Of a DNA stretch of 64,000 nt, positions 19,475 to 29,474 are shown one piece after another. The stretch's first letter is position 1. Each line of letters begins with the position of its first letter. Under the pieces are notes generated by a model. That model did not search any database, was not told the DNA's origin, and saw only the letters and a program-made list of their open reading frames with translations. This DNA comes from Pseudidiomarina halophila (GTDB taxonomy: Bacteria > Pseudomonadota > Gammaproteobacteria > Enterobacterales > Alteromonadaceae): assembly GCF_003987215.1 (NCBI RefSeq), contig NZ_PIPW01000001.1, positions 620,001-684,000 on the forward strand, in the 5' to 3' direction. Position numbers and translations under genes: made by a program.

Positions 19475-21325
19475 TTAGTTAATGGGGCAGACTTCGCACA
19501 GCAGATAGATACCATTTGGGTCGTTAAACTTAGAGGTCAACTGCAACTCGCGCCAGACACCCATTAACTTTTGTTTCATGGGGTCGATGGTACGTGGAGA
19601 CTCGCTGACAGGCAAGAAAACTTGCGCCTGACCAAACAGGTCGCGCAAGAAACGTTCACGGGCGTTGAGCTCCGGTTCAACATTGACGACATTATAGTCG
19701 TTGATCTGAGCCAGGTTTGCAGCAGCGATAATTGCCTGATCTAAATCACCAAGGCGGTCGACTAAACCCAGTTCCTGGGCTTTGGCTCCTGTCCAGACAC
19801 GGCCTTGCGCAACTTCATGCACCTGGTCATAAGTCATGTCACGACTTTCCGCGACCATGCTGACAAAGTCGTGATAAAACTTTTCAATTGAAGTCTGCAC
19901 AATTTCAGCAGCGGCTTCCGGCAACGGCCGGGTAATATCCATTACCGGCATCTCGGTGGTGTGATAACCATCGTTATAAACGCCAACGTGCGCCAGTGAG
20001 TCTTCGATGGTAAAAAACATACCGAATACGCCGATTGAGCCGGTAATAGTGGTCGGGGCTGCCCATATTTCATCAGCACTTGCGGCAATCCAATAGCCAC
20101 CTGATGCTGCTACCGATGACATCGAGGCAATGACGGGTATACCCGCAGCTTGCAATTCAAGGACTTCCTGGCGAATTACCTCAGATGCAAAACCACTGCC
20201 GCCGGGGCTATCGATACGCAAGACCACTGCTTTAGTTGCATCATTGAGACGCGCTTTACGCAGCAGTGCCGCCGTACTGTCACCACCAATAGAACCTGGT
20301 TTCTGATAACCATCGACAATGACACCGCGCGCCACAACAACGGCAATCTCATCCTTTTCTTCATCCTCATCAATAAACTCTGGAAGCTGGGCGTCCAGGT
20401 AGTTTTTGTGACTGATCTTGCGCCAGCTTTTCTCATCCTTGTCCAGACCGGTTAACTCGATCATTTGGCTGCGGAAGGCTTCGCGGGTTAACAGTTCATC
20501 AACCAAGCCACCATTTAGTGTCATTTGTGCCAGGTCTTCATTGCTTTCAGCTAACACAGCTTTGAAATCTTCAATAGTGCCTGACAGTAAACGCGGATCG
20601 ATTTCCCGTAATTGCTGCAATGAAGTGACATAGTCAGCCCAAAGTGCGTCATAAAGTTCAGCACTTGCTTCACGCGCCTGCTCCGACATATCGTTACGGG
20701 TGTAGGGTTCGACGGCTGATTTGTAAGCTCCGACTTTAAATACGTGGGTGCTGACTTTGAGCTTGTTCAATAGTTCATTAAAATAGAGTCGGTATCCCCC
20801 CATGCCCTCGAACATCATAGAACCAAGCGGATTCAGGTAAATTTTTTCGCCATGGGCCGCAATAAAATATTGTGCTTGCGAGTAGTAGTCGCCATAGCTA
20901 TAAACGGGTTTGCCGGAATCACGGAAACTTGCCAGTGCTTCGCCAACTTGTTTCATTTTGTTCAGACCACCACCGGCGAATTCTGATAAATGCAGATAAA
21001 TACCGCTGATACGCGGATCATCTTTGGCTTTCTCGATACTTTCCAAAACATCGCTGAGTAAGGTTTCAGGCGGCGTCCCCTGACCACCGAAGGCTTCATC
21101 AAAGAAGGAATCCATAGGATCCACCCAGGTCTTTTCTTCCACCAGAGTTCCGCGCAATTCCACCACAAGAACGCCGTTGTCAGGCACTATGACAGGTTCA
21201 TCACCGGCCAGCATGATGACAACAACCACCGCCAGCAAGAAAAAGAAGATGACATTCAAGAGGATCTTGCGGATCCCATTGATTAAGCCGAATAGTTTTT
21301 TGAATACGTTGGCAATTCCGCTCAT
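19475..21325 (-). CDS. sppA: signal peptide peptidase SppA, 67 kDa type
   Basis: Inner-membrane serine protease that degrades cleaved signal peptides. One N-terminal membrane helix (about 19-42) precedes two tandem S49 domains. The catalytic lysine is in VGAYKSAVEP (about 202) and the catalytic serine in ASGGYW (about 407), the Ser-Lys dyad of the long form. Length is 616 residues. The divergent ydjA-type gene and downstream ansA match E. coli gene order. Confidence 0.95.
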   Translation of the reverse strand: MSGIANVFKKLFGLINGIRKILLNVIFFFLLAVVVVIMLAGDEPVIVPDNGVLVVELRGTLVEEKTWVDPMDSFFDEAFGGQGTPPETLLSDVLESIEKAKDDPRISGIYLHLSEFAGGGLNKMKQVGEALASFRDSGKPVYSYGDYYSQAQYFIAAHGEKIYLNPLGSMMFEGMGGYRLYFNELLNKLKVSTHVFKVGAYKSAVEPYTRNDMSEQAREASAELYDALWADYVTSLQQLREIDPRLLSGTIEDFKAVLAESNEDLAQMTLNGGLVDELLTREAFRSQMIELTGLDKDEKSWRKISHKNYLDAQLPEFIDEDEEKDEIAVVVARGVIVDGYQKPGSIGGDSTAALLRKARLNDATKAVVLRIDSPGGSGFASEVIRQEVLELQAAGIPVIASMSSVAASGGYWIAASADEIWAAPTTITGSIGVFGMFFTIEDSLAHVGVYNDGYHTTEMPVMDITRPLPEAAAEIVQTSIEKFYHDFVSMVAESRDMTYDQVHEVAQGRVWTGAKAQELGLVDRLGDLDQAIIAAANLAQINDYNVVNVEPELNARERFLRDLFGQAQVFLPVSESPRTIDPMKQKLMGVWRELQLTSKFNDPNGIYLLCEVCPIN

Positions 21326-21481
21326 TACTGTGCGTCCCTTGTGGTTATCAGATCGAGGTTATTAGTGTGCAGAATACTGAAGATTTAATGATTAAACCAG
21401 TAGCACAATGTAACAGAGCGTGATCCTTTGATAAGCTAACGGCAGTTAAATTTTATCCGTATTGCAATCCAAGGAACTACT

Positions 21482-22030
21482 ATGCAGGCGATCGAGTTAC
21501 TTACCACACGTTCCTCAATGCCCCGACTGATTGAGCCAGGACCTAACGCTGCGCAATTTCAACTGTTACAACGTGCAGCAGCAAGGGCTCCGGATCATAT
21601 GGCACTGATGCCTTATCGTTTCGTAGTTTACAAGGCTGACGCAAGGCAGCGACTCGGAGCAATTTTTCGCCGCGCCGCAGAAGCCAAAGGATTATCCGAT
21701 GAGGCTTGTCTGCAAGCCAGTCAGTTGCCATTACGGGCACCGATGGTGATCGTGTGTCTACTGGACTATCAACCACATGATAAGGTGCCACGCGACGAGC
21801 AATTCGCCAGTGCAGCCTGTGCAACACTATTAATGCAGCAAGCTTCCTTTGCACAGAACCTGGGCGCAATCTGGCGGACGGGTTGGTTTGCCGAAGATCC
21901 CCAGGTATTGCGGGAGATCGGCGGAAAGAGTGATGATGCCATCGTTGGCTTTCTCTATGTTGGCACCCCTGCGGTGCCAACACCCATTAAGCCGGATAAA
22001 GACGTCGCTGAAAAATTCAGCGACGGCTAA
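21482..22030 (+). CDS. ydjA: YdjA-type nitroreductase
   Basis: Small FMN-dependent nitroreductase-family protein of 182 residues. TRSSMPRLIEPGP at the N-terminus and LGAIWRTGWF are typical of YdjA, the minimal nitroreductase next to sppA in E. coli. AAGGAACT lies before the ATG. The natural substrate is unknown. The gene converges on asnS with only 5 bp between stops, and its last codons contain two stable hairpins. Confidence 0.9.
   Translation: MQAIELLTTRSSMPRLIEPGPNAAQFQLLQRAAARAPDHMALMPYRFVVYKADARQRLGAIFRRAAEAKGLSDEACLQASQLPLRAPMVIVCLLDYQPHDKVPRDEQFASAACATLLMQQASFAQNLGAIWRTGWFAEDPQVLREIGGKSDDAIVGFLYVGTPAVPTPIKPDKDVAEKFSDG
21959..22025. terminator. two hairpins at the ydjA 3' end between convergent genes
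   Basis: Hairpin one pairs gttggcacc (21959-21967) with ggtgccaac (21973-21981). Hairpin two pairs cgtcgctgaa (22003-22012) with ttcagcgacg (22016-22025) around an AAA loop. Both lie within ydjA coding sequence. Neither has a strong T-run, so a terminator role for the two convergent transcripts is only suggested by position. Confidence 0.35.
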
Positions 22031-22035
22031 AGGGA

Positions 22036-23436
22036 TCAGAATTCGAGGTTTTTCGGTGCCCGGGGGAAGGGGATCACGTCGCGAATGTTGGTCATGCCAG
22101 TAACATAGGTGACCAGACGTTCAAACCCCAGACCAAAGCCAGCGTGTGGCACGGTACCGTAACGGCGCAGATCGCGATACCAGCTGTAGTGTTCCATGGG
22201 TAAGCCCATTTCCTGCATACGCTCATCAAGCTTACTCAGGCGCTCTTCACGGGCACTGCCACCGATGATCTCGCCGATGCCCGGGGCCAGAATATCCATG
22301 GCGGCAACGGTTTTACCGTCATCATTCTGGCGCATGTAAAAGGCTTTGATATCTTTCGGGTAATTTTTCAGCACTATGGGGGCGCCAACATGCTCTTCCG
22401 CAAGGTAGCGCTCATGCTCAGACTGCAAGTCTGTGCCCCATTCAACGCCGTACTCAAACTTCTTCCCGCAGTTCTGTAAAATCTCGACGGCTTCGCTGTA
22501 ATCCATATGGACAAACTTGTTGCTAACCAGATGTTGCAGCCGGTCCAGCACATTTTTGTCAATGCGTTGCTGGAAAAATGCCATATCGTCCGCACGCTCT
22601 TCAAGAACCGCGTTAATGCAGTACTTCAGCATAGCTTCGGCGAGGTCGGCAATGTCATTCAGATCAGCAAACGCAAGTTCCGGTTCAACCATCCAGAATT
22701 CGGCCAGATGACGACTGGTATTGGAATTTTCCGCCCGGAACGTCGGGCCAAAGGTGTACACTTTTGACAGCGCACAGGCATAGGTTTCGACGTTGAGTTG
22801 TCCTGATACGGTCAGGAAGGATTCTTTACCGAAGAAATCTTTGCTGTAATCGACAGTACCTTGTTCATTCAACGGCAGGTTCATTGCATCCAGGGTGGAT
22901 ACGCGGAACATTTCGCCAGCGCCTTCGGCATCTGAAGCCGTTAAGATAGGGGTCGCAACCCACAGGTAGCCGTGCTCATGGAAAAAGCGGTGAATGGCCT
23001 GGGCCAGACAGTTGCGCACCCGCATGACAGCACCGGTAACATTGGTGCGCGGGCGTAAATGGGCGTACTCGCGCAAGTATTCCATAGAGTGAGGCTTGGG
23101 CGACATAGGGTAGGTGTCAGGGTCTTCGACCAGACCGTAGACCTCTACTTTGGTGGCCTGCAGTTCGAAGGCTTGGCCTTTACCTGCAGATTCCGCAACG
23201 GTACCAGTAATAGCAACGCTTGCGCCTGTGGTGAGTTTTAATACTTCATCTTCATAATTATCGAGTTCATTGGGCACCACCGCCTGGATAGGATCAAAGC
23301 ACGAACCATCATGGATATTGATAAACGAGATACCCGCTTTTGAGTCGCGGCGGGTTCTTACCCAACCACGCACGGTAACCTGTTCACCAACAGCGACTTT
23401 ACCGGCTAAAACATCGACAACTGTTGCGAAGGACAT
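22036..23436 (-). CDS. asnS: asparaginyl-tRNA synthetase
   Basis: Class IIb synthetase charging tRNA-Asn. The N-terminal OB-fold anticodon domain (about 15-110, with [12 protein letters not shown]) precedes the class II core with motif 2 [17 protein letters not shown] and motif 3 [10 protein letters not shown]. Length is 466 residues, the usual bacterial size. It lies downstream of bioA on the same strand across a 113-bp gap that probably holds its own promoter. Confidence 0.97.
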   Translation of the reverse strand: MSFATVVDVLAGKVAVGEQVTVRGWVRTRRDSKAGISFINIHDGSCFDPIQAVVPNELDNYEDEVLKLTTGASVAITGTVAESAGKGQAFELQATKVEVYGLVEDPDTYPMSPKPHSMEYLREYAHLRPRTNVTGAVMRVRNCLAQAIHRFFHEHGYLWVATPILTASDAEGAGEMFRVSTLDAMNLPLNEQGTVDYSKDFFGKESFLTVSGQLNVETYACALSKVYTFGPTFRAENSNTSRHLAEFWMVEPELAFADLNDIADLAEAMLKYCINAVLEERADDMAFFQQRIDKNVLDRLQHLVSNKFVHMDYSEAVEILQNCGKKFEYGVEWGTDLQSEHERYLAEEHVGAPIVLKNYPKDIKAFYMRQNDDGKTVAAMDILAPGIGEIIGGSAREERLSKLDERMQEMGLPMEHYSWYRDLRRYGTVPHAGFGLGFERLVTYVTGMTNIRDVIPFPRAPKNLEF

Positions 23437-23549
23437 ACGTCTTAAAACTCCGTGTACAAGGTGAAATACAGCAAATTTAGATTGATTCAGAGGTTAATCC
23501 GAAAAAGAACGTCTATGTTACCTTGCTTTGTCCAAGACTCAAGTGAAAA

Positions 23550-24830
23550 TCAACCTTGTCGGGCAAGTTCAGCAATGGCCTTGGTCAACTTTGAGAGTTG
23601 CTCCGGGGTGATGATGTACGGTGGCATCAGGTAAACTAATCGGCCAAACGGGCGGATCCAAACCCCGGCTTCGACAAATTGCTGTTGGGCGTTCGCAACA
23701 TCGACTGGCGCCACCATCTCCACCACGCCAATAGCACCGAAACAGCGCACATCAGCGACACTAGCGAGTTGGCGCAAGGGTTCCAGTTCGGTTTTCAGTT
23801 GTGCTGCAATAGCAGCTACCTGTTCCTGCCATTCATTACGTTCCAGCAACTCGAGGCTGGCATTGGCGACGGCACAGGCGAGCGGGTTTCCCATAAAGGT
23901 CGGGCCGTGCATGAAGGTACCGTTCGCCGGACCATGACTGATGGTGGTTGCAATATCGTCACTGCAGAGTACTGCCGCCTGCGTCATATAGCCTCCGGTT
24001 AATGCTTTACCGACACACATGATATCCGGACTCACGTCGGCATGGTCACAGGCGAACCAGCGTCCGGTGCGACCAAAGCCTGTGGCTATTTCATCGGCGA
24101 TCAACAGCACCTGATAACGTTTACACAGTGCGGCCGCTTCTTGCAGATACCTAGGGTGGTAAAACCGCATTCCGCCAGCACCTTGCACTATAGGTTCAAG
24201 GATCAATGCCGCAAGCTCGTGTTGATGTTCTGCAAGTAAGTGTTCCAGCGGCGCTATGGCGCTTGGATCCCATTCATCGTCAGGGGTTAAGCTAGGCACT
24301 GGCGCGAACAGTTGCTCGCGAAGGCTGCCGCGAAACAAGCTGTGCATGCCGTTAACCGGGTCACATACGGACATCGCGGCAAAGGTATCGCCATGGTAGC
24401 CACCGCGCAGGGTAGCAAGACGGTTTTTCGCCGGCAGTTCGCGGGCAACCCAGTATTGCACGGCCATTTTTATGGCGACTTCGACTGCGACCGAACCAGA
24501 ATCAGCGAGGAATACACGCTGCAGGCCCGCGGGCGAATGTTTGACCAGACGTCGACAAAGGTCAACAGCGGGCTGATGCGTAATACCGCCAAACATAACA
24601 TGACTCATCTCCTGTAATTGCTGCTGTGCCGCGGCATTAAGTTCGGGGTGATTATAGCCATGGATTGCCGCCCACCAGGAGGACATGCCGTCGATCAGAC
24701 GTCTGCCGTCCGTTAGCTCAAGCTCACAGCCCTGTGCCCGTTGAACAGGGTAGACGGGCAGCGGATTGTTAAAAGAAGTGTAGGGATGCCAGATGTGGTC
24801 GCGGTCGAAATTTAAGTCGCTTGATTGCAT
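23550..24830 (-). CDS. bioA: adenosylmethionine-8-amino-7-oxononanoate aminotransferase
   Basis: PLP enzyme converting KAPA to DAPA with S-adenosylmethionine as amino donor, third step of the biotin ring pathway. The PLP lysine lies in VGKALTGGY (about 275), the PLP-contact region in [14 protein letters not shown], and HPYTSFNN marks the N-terminus. The ATG at 24830 (426 residues) matches the usual BioA start; the longer frame to 24983 runs through the bioA-bioB control region. It is divergent from bioBFCD. Confidence 0.95.
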   Translation of the reverse strand: MQSSDLNFDRDHIWHPYTSFNNPLPVYPVQRAQGCELELTDGRRLIDGMSSWWAAIHGYNHPELNAAAQQQLQEMSHVMFGGITHQPAVDLCRRLVKHSPAGLQRVFLADSGSVAVEVAIKMAVQYWVARELPAKNRLATLRGGYHGDTFAAMSVCDPVNGMHSLFRGSLREQLFAPVPSLTPDDEWDPSAIAPLEHLLAEHQHELAALILEPIVQGAGGMRFYHPRYLQEAAALCKRYQVLLIADEIATGFGRTGRWFACDHADVSPDIMCVGKALTGGYMTQAAVLCSDDIATTISHGPANGTFMHGPTFMGNPLACAVANASLELLERNEWQEQVAAIAAQLKTELEPLRQLASVADVRCFGAIGVVEMVAPVDVANAQQQFVEAGVWIRPFGRLVYLMPPYIITPEQLSKLTKAIAELARQG

Positions 24831-24860
24831 AAAAAATAACCAGACGTAATAATTATGAAT

Positions 24861-24897
24861 AGGATAATGTTGACAGTGTACCGATAAAAGGTATCCT
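24861..24897 (+). promoter_or_regulatory. divergent bioA/bioB control region with candidate bioB promoter
   Basis: TTGACA (24870-24875) and TATCCT (24892-24897) are 16 bp apart and would start transcription about 42 nt before bioB. An inverted repeat AGGATA (24861-24866) / TATCCT (24892-24897) and an inner TACC-N7-GGTA lie within it. I do not see the enterobacterial BirA operator pattern (TTGTAAACC and its inverse), so the regulator remains open. Confidence 0.5.
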
Positions 24898-24945
24898 CTT
24901 CGAGCATAAATTCGAATCAAAAAACATGACAACGGATGCATCCTC

Positions 24946-25989
24946 ATGACCGCACAAACAGTTCGCCACGATTGGCAACGCACCGAAATTGAAGCGCTAT
25001 TTGACCTGCCATTTAATGACTTGCTGTTTCAGGCGCAACAAGTACATCGCGCAAATTTTGACGCTAATAAGGTACAGGTAAGCACCTTACTTTCGATTAA
25101 AACAGGAGCCTGTCCTGAGGACTGCAAATATTGCCCGCAAAGTGCGCATTATCATACCGGAGTGGACCGGGAACGCCTTATGGCTGTTGAGAAAGTCCTT
25201 ACGGAAGCGCGTGCTGCGAAAGAACAAGGTGCCAGCCGTTTTTGCATGGGCGCTGCCTGGCGTAACCCGAAAGCCCGCGACATGCCTTATGTCGTTGAAA
25301 TGGTCAAAGGGGTTAAAGAACTGGGACTCGAAACTTGTATGACCCTCGGCATGCTGTCTGCTGAACAAGCGAAAATTCTGCAACAGGCGGGCCTTGACTA
25401 CTATAACCACAATCTCGATACGTCGCCGGAGTTTTACGGTGAAATCATCAGTACCCGTACCTACCACGATCGCTTAGAGACATTGAGCAACGTTCGCGAC
25501 GCTGGCATGAAAGTCTGTGCCGGAGGAATTGTCGGCATGGGCGAAAGCCGCTCAGACCGGGCTGGATTACTGCAGCAGTTAGCAAACCTGCCCAAGCATC
25601 CGGAAAGTGTACCGGTAAACATGCTGGTAAAAGTGCAGGGTACGCCATTTGCAGAACTTGATGATCTCGATCCGTTCGAGTTTGTTCGCACCGTAGCCAT
25701 TGCTCGCATTTTAATGCCGGCATCCTACGTACGCCTATCGGCCGGGCGCGAAACCATGAGTGATGAACTGCAGGCGCTGTGCTTTATGGCTGGTGCCAAT
25801 TCTATCTTTTACGGCGAGCGGCTGTTAACCACCGCGAATCCTGAAGCCGATAAAGACCAACTGCTGTTTCGCCGGCTTGGACTCGAACCACTCGAAATCG
25901 ATGACTACAGCGACGATGTTTACGAAGCTGTGATTGCTGATGCCGTTGCCGAAGAAGAGCAACCGCCACTTTATTATGAAGTAAGCTAA
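24946..25989 (+). CDS. bioB: biotin synthase
   Basis: Radical SAM enzyme inserting sulfur into dethiobiotin. The CPEDCKYC cluster (cysteines at about 55, 59 and 62) binds the SAM-linked 4Fe-4S cluster, and further conserved cysteines (ETCMTLG, KVCAGG) and [10 protein letters not shown] match BioB. Length is 347 residues. No clear Shine-Dalgarno is visible before the ATG; a seven-codon ORF ends across the start as ATGA. It heads bioBFCD. Confidence 0.96.
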   Translation: MTAQTVRHDWQRTEIEALFDLPFNDLLFQAQQVHRANFDANKVQVSTLLSIKTGACPEDCKYCPQSAHYHTGVDRERLMAVEKVLTEARAAKEQGASRFCMGAAWRNPKARDMPYVVEMVKGVKELGLETCMTLGMLSAEQAKILQQAGLDYYNHNLDTSPEFYGEIISTRTYHDRLETLSNVRDAGMKVCAGGIVGMGESRSDRAGLLQQLANLPKHPESVPVNMLVKVQGTPFAELDDLDPFEFVRTVAIARILMPASYVRLSAGRETMSDELQALCFMAGANSIFYGERLLTTANPEADKDQLLFRRLGLEPLEIDDYSDDVYEAVIADAVAEEEQPPLYYEVS

Positions 25990-26001
25990 CAGGACTCTCA
26001 G

Positions 26002-27162
26002 GTGCAACCGGCGATCCAGGCAAAACTTCAGGCGGCTCTGGCCAAACGGCAACAACAACAGCGCTTGCGCGCACTGACAACGATTACCACGCTCAACGCG
26101 ACCGAAGTTATTATCGGTGAACGGCGGTACCTATCGTTTTCAACTAACGATTATCTTGGCTTGAGTCATCATTCGCAGGTTGTGAACGCATTGCGCAATG
26201 CCGACCATGCTGGTAGCCGCGCGTCTCCGTTAGTCACCGGTTACAGCCCGGCACATGCTGATCTTGCCGCGCAGTTAGCCGAGTTCCTGCAACGTGACAA
26301 AGTGCTACTTTTCAGCTCGGCGTTTGCCGCTAATGTCGGCGCTTTGGCAAGTCTGGGTCGGCATTATGATCAGCTTTGGCTTGATCGCCTGGCTCATGCT
26401 TCGCTACTGAGTGGCGCCCGCCAATGCGGCTCACCCTGGCGTCGGTTCGCGCATCAGGGTTACCAGCAGCTTGCAGAAAAAACTGCTGCCGGCGGGCAAA
26501 CCCATTTGCTGGTAGCTGAGTCCGTTTACAGCATGGATGGTGACGTCCTGGACCAACAGGGGTTTCGGAAGGTGCTCGGCGCATCCTGTTGTGATGGCTA
26601 TATCGATGATGCCCATGGGTTTGGGGTGATGGGTGAACAAGGCCGTGGTATCAGCGCCAACTTTAACCAAACTGAGCTTGCGGTAGTAAGTCTGGCATTT
26701 GGTAAAGCATGTGGCGTCGCCGGCGGCGCGATTGCTGTCACTGCGGATGTTGCAGACTACCTGATTAATTTCTGTCCCGAGTTTATTTACTCAACGGCAA
26801 TGCCTGCGGCACAAGCGCGTGCTGTTCAGGCTGCGGTAGACGTGTTGCAGAGCGCTGACGGCGAACAGCTACGGCAGCGGCTGCAGGGGAATATTGAACA
26901 ATTTAAACAGCGGTGTACAGCCTTGCAATTACCTATAGAGCCATCTTCGCATGCAATTCAGACGCTGATTGTTGGCAGTGACGATGCAGCAGTGCAACAG
27001 AGCGAGGCGTTAAAGCAACGGGGTATCTGGTGCACTGCCATCCGGCCACCGACGGTTCCTGAGGGCAGTGCGCGCCTCCGCATTACCCTGACCGCCGCGC
27101 ACTCCAGCGCACAGATTCAGCAATTAACAGAGGCGTTGGCAGCAACGCAGCAGCAGCGATGA
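26002..27162 (+). CDS. bioF: 8-amino-7-oxononanoate synthase
   Basis: PLP-dependent condensation of pimeloyl-ACP with alanine to give KAPA. The SFSTNDYLGLSHH region, GSRASPLVTGY and DDAHGFGVMG are alpha-oxoamine synthase signatures. The PLP lysine sits in AFGKACGVAGG, where many homologues have a different local sequence, but the lysine itself is present. The start is GTG at 26002, 12 bp after bioB. Length is 386 residues, overlapping bioC by 4 bp. Confidence 0.94.
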   Translation: MQPAIQAKLQAALAKRQQQQRLRALTTITTLNATEVIIGERRYLSFSTNDYLGLSHHSQVVNALRNADHAGSRASPLVTGYSPAHADLAAQLAEFLQRDKVLLFSSAFAANVGALASLGRHYDQLWLDRLAHASLLSGARQCGSPWRRFAHQGYQQLAEKTAAGGQTHLLVAESVYSMDGDVLDQQGFRKVLGASCCDGYIDDAHGFGVMGEQGRGISANFNQTELAVVSLAFGKACGVAGGAIAVTADVADYLINFCPEFIYSTAMPAAQARAVQAAVDVLQSADGEQLRQRLQGNIEQFKQRCTALQLPIEPSSHAIQTLIVGSDDAAVQQSEALKQRGIWCTAIRPPTVPEGSARLRITLTAAHSSAQIQQLTEALAATQQQR

Positions 27163-27959
27163 TCACTGATCCCCCGGTGACTGAGTGTGTTACGCGCTAT
27201 GACAAAACGCGTGTAGCCAGACAATTTGGCCGCGCGGCCGAAAGTTACATCAGTTATGATCGTCTGCAACGGCAAGTCGCGGCGGTGCTGATCGATAAAC
27301 TACTGCGCCAGTCCGGCGCTTTGCTTGATATTGGTTGTGGGCCTGCGCATCACGCCGGCGTTTTACAAAGGTTTACTGAACACTATATTGGCGTTGATCT
27401 GGCAACAGCAATGCTGGAGCAGGCACAACGGCAGCAAACGGCAGGTCACTGGGTGCTGGCAGATATGGAACAGTTGCCGTTCGTAACAGCTTCAGTTCAG
27501 ACGTTGTTCTCTAATCTGGCCATGCAATGGGCCAATGATTTACCTGCTTTGTTGCGCGAATGGTTACGGGTATTAAAGCCGGGCGGTCAACTGTTAGCGT
27601 CTACCGTTCTGCCTGGCTCAATGTGGCCTTTAGGCCAGTGTTTTGAAGAACTTGACGGTGAGCGCCATCATAATCAGTGGCCGAGCTATGCAGTACTTAA
27701 ACAGGCGCTGACTGAACTGGATAGCGGTTTAACTCTGACCGAACAAAAGTTTGTGCTGAGCTACGATACGGTGTTGCAGATGCTCCGCGAACTGAAAGGG
27801 ATCGGCGCCAATTACACCGTCCGTGATAGCCGCGGTTTGTACCGGCGCGAGCGCTTCGAGCAGCTGGCGGAGACTATGGAAAGTTACCGTACAGCAGACG
27901 GCAAGCTTGCGCTGCACTGGAATATCGGCTTAATAAGCGGCTTTAAATCAATTGAGTAA
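27159..27959 (+). CDS. bioC: malonyl-ACP O-methyltransferase BioC
   Basis: SAM-dependent methyltransferase that methylates malonyl-ACP so that the fatty-acid enzymes can build pimeloyl-ACP. The SAM-binding motif LLDIGCGPAHHAG (about 53-65), DLATAMLEQA and the SNLAMQWAND segment are typical of BioC. Length is 266 residues. It starts within the bioF stop (ATGA). The esterase partner bioH, or an equivalent, is not in the window. Confidence 0.92.
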   Translation: MITDPPVTECVTRYDKTRVARQFGRAAESYISYDRLQRQVAAVLIDKLLRQSGALLDIGCGPAHHAGVLQRFTEHYIGVDLATAMLEQAQRQQTAGHWVLADMEQLPFVTASVQTLFSNLAMQWANDLPALLREWLRVLKPGGQLLASTVLPGSMWPLGQCFEELDGERHHNQWPSYAVLKQALTELDSGLTLTEQKFVLSYDTVLQMLRELKGIGANYTVRDSRGLYRRERFEQLAETMESYRTADGKLALHWNIGLISGFKSIE

Positions 27960-27967
27960 AATTAAAC

Positions 27968-28675
27968 ATGAATTGTGTTTTTGTGACTGGAACAGATACC
28001 GACGCAGGCAAGACGCTGGTGACTACAGCTTTGCTGCAGCGCCTGGCAGATGGCGGATTTAAAACCCTGGCGATGAAGCCGATTGCTGCTGGCGCGGAAG
28101 CTACGCCACAGGGATTGCGCAATAGCGACGCGCTGCAACTCGCCAACGTAATGACAGTTGCTGAGGTGCCCTACAGCCAGCTTAACCCTGTTTGTCTTGC
28201 GCCACCAGTAGCGCCGCATTTAGCCGCAGCACAAGTCCAGCAGCGACTCTGCGTGAGTGATTTAGTGAAGGCAGTTACGATGTTGCGGCAGGGTTATGAG
28301 CATGACTTATTTGTGATTGAGGGGGCCGGCGGATGGCAGGTTCCACTCAACGACGAGGAAACCCTTGCCGATCTGGTCAGTGAAATTGGCGCAAAAGTTG
28401 TGTTGGTGGTCGGCCTTAAGCTTGGCTGCCTGAATCACGCATTATTGACCATGGCTGATTTAGACCGGCGCGGCATTGAAGTTGTGGGCTGGGTTGCGAA
28501 TCAGGTTAATCCTGAACCAATGGCTTTGCAGGCGGAGAATGTGGCCTGGTTACAACGCCGCTTAACCGTGCCGTTGCTGGCCACAATTCCGTACTTACCT
28601 GTTGCGCAACGGGCGACTGTTACGGGCTATTTGCCCGCCAGCCATGAACTGATGTCACTGTTGCAAGGTAAATGA
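27968..28675 (+). CDS. bioD: dethiobiotin synthetase
   Basis: ATP-dependent carboxylation and ring closure of DAPA to dethiobiotin. The P-loop TGTDTDAGKTL (about 6-16) is diagnostic, with KPIAAGAE and EGAGGWQVPL following. Length is 235 residues. It follows bioC by 8 bp and is the last gene of the biotin operon. Its final 49 bp overlap the end of the convergent pepE coding sequence. Confidence 0.94.
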   Translation: MNCVFVTGTDTDAGKTLVTTALLQRLADGGFKTLAMKPIAAGAEATPQGLRNSDALQLANVMTVAEVPYSQLNPVCLAPPVAPHLAAAQVQQRLCVSDLVKAVTMLRQGYEHDLFVIEGAGGWQVPLNDEETLADLVSEIGAKVVLVVGLKLGCLNHALLTMADLDRRGIEVVGWVANQVNPEPMALQAENVAWLQRRLTVPLLATIPYLPVAQRATVTGYLPASHELMSLLQGK

Positions 28676-29343
28676 AGTTTATGCCCGCCCTGAAAAACAA
28701 AGCCATCCTGATCACCAAGTAATACCATCTGCTCATTTTTAATCTGTAGCGCGGTGCCTTCACGAATGGCGAGCACAGGAGTTTCTGGTGCGATGGTCAT
28801 GAATTCAGCTAGCCGTTGATCCCGGGTTTCGCCATGAAATCCGGGTGGCTGATAATCACTGTAATGGGGGTTCAGCTGAAACGGCACCAGTGCCAGAGCA
28901 GAAAATGACTCGGGCTCAATGATAGGCATATCGTTGGTGGTGCGAATTGAGATCCCCGCGATATTCGAACCGGCACTCCAGCCCACATAGGGAATGCCCG
29001 CAGCAACAGCATCTTGTAACGGCGTAATTAACTTTTGTTGTTGTAACTGTGCCAATAAATGAAAGGTATTGCCGCCGCCGACCAGAATCGCATTCGCCTC
29101 AGCGATTGCTTTAGCTGGGTGGCTTGCCAGATGTAGACCAGTAACAGTGAAACCATGGGGTTCAAGCTGTGCTGCTACTTTAGCGGTGTAATCATCATAG
29201 CTCATGCCAACGCCAGCAAAAGGGACGAACAGCAGCTCTCCCGGCTCGCCAAGATGTTGCAGCAGGTGCGGTACAACAGGCTCAAGATAATAGCTGTCAG
29301 CAACTTTAGAACTCGAGCACAACAAGATTCTACGCAGGTCCAT
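28627..29343 (-). CDS. pepE: dipeptidase E (alpha-aspartyl dipeptidase)
   Basis: S51-family cytoplasmic serine peptidase that cleaves Asp-X dipeptides. The nucleophile lies in GWSAGSNIAG (about 122-131) and LVGGGNTFHLL is the family motif. The ATG at 29343 (238 residues) is chosen over the TTG at 29355 because a GGGGA Shine-Dalgarno lies just upstream and MDLRRILL is the conserved start. The protein is slightly longer than E. coli PepE at the C-terminus, where it overlaps bioD. Confidence 0.9.
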   Translation of the reverse strand: MDLRRILLCSSSKVADSYYLEPVVPHLLQHLGEPGELLFVPFAGVGMSYDDYTAKVAAQLEPHGFTVTGLHLASHPAKAIAEANAILVGGGNTFHLLAQLQQQKLITPLQDAVAAGIPYVGWSAGSNIAGISIRTTNDMPIIEPESFSALALVPFQLNPHYSDYQPPGFHGETRDQRLAEFMTIAPETPVLAIREGTALQIKNEQMVLLGDQDGFVFQGGHKLHLPCNSDISSWLAGK

Positions 29344-29474
29344 TTGTTTCCCCAAAAACCACTAAAAAAGTGCACCTATGCTAACAAAAAGTTAGTCACC
29401 AAGCGATTGAAATAGGGTAAAATTAGCAGCCTACCTAGGGCATTACGAGTGTTGAACTACGAGGTCGAAGCAGT

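Noticed and set aside
24831-24983. N-terminal extension of BioA
   Set aside because: It crosses the bioA/bioB promoter region and overlaps the bioB start; BioA homologues begin near 24830.
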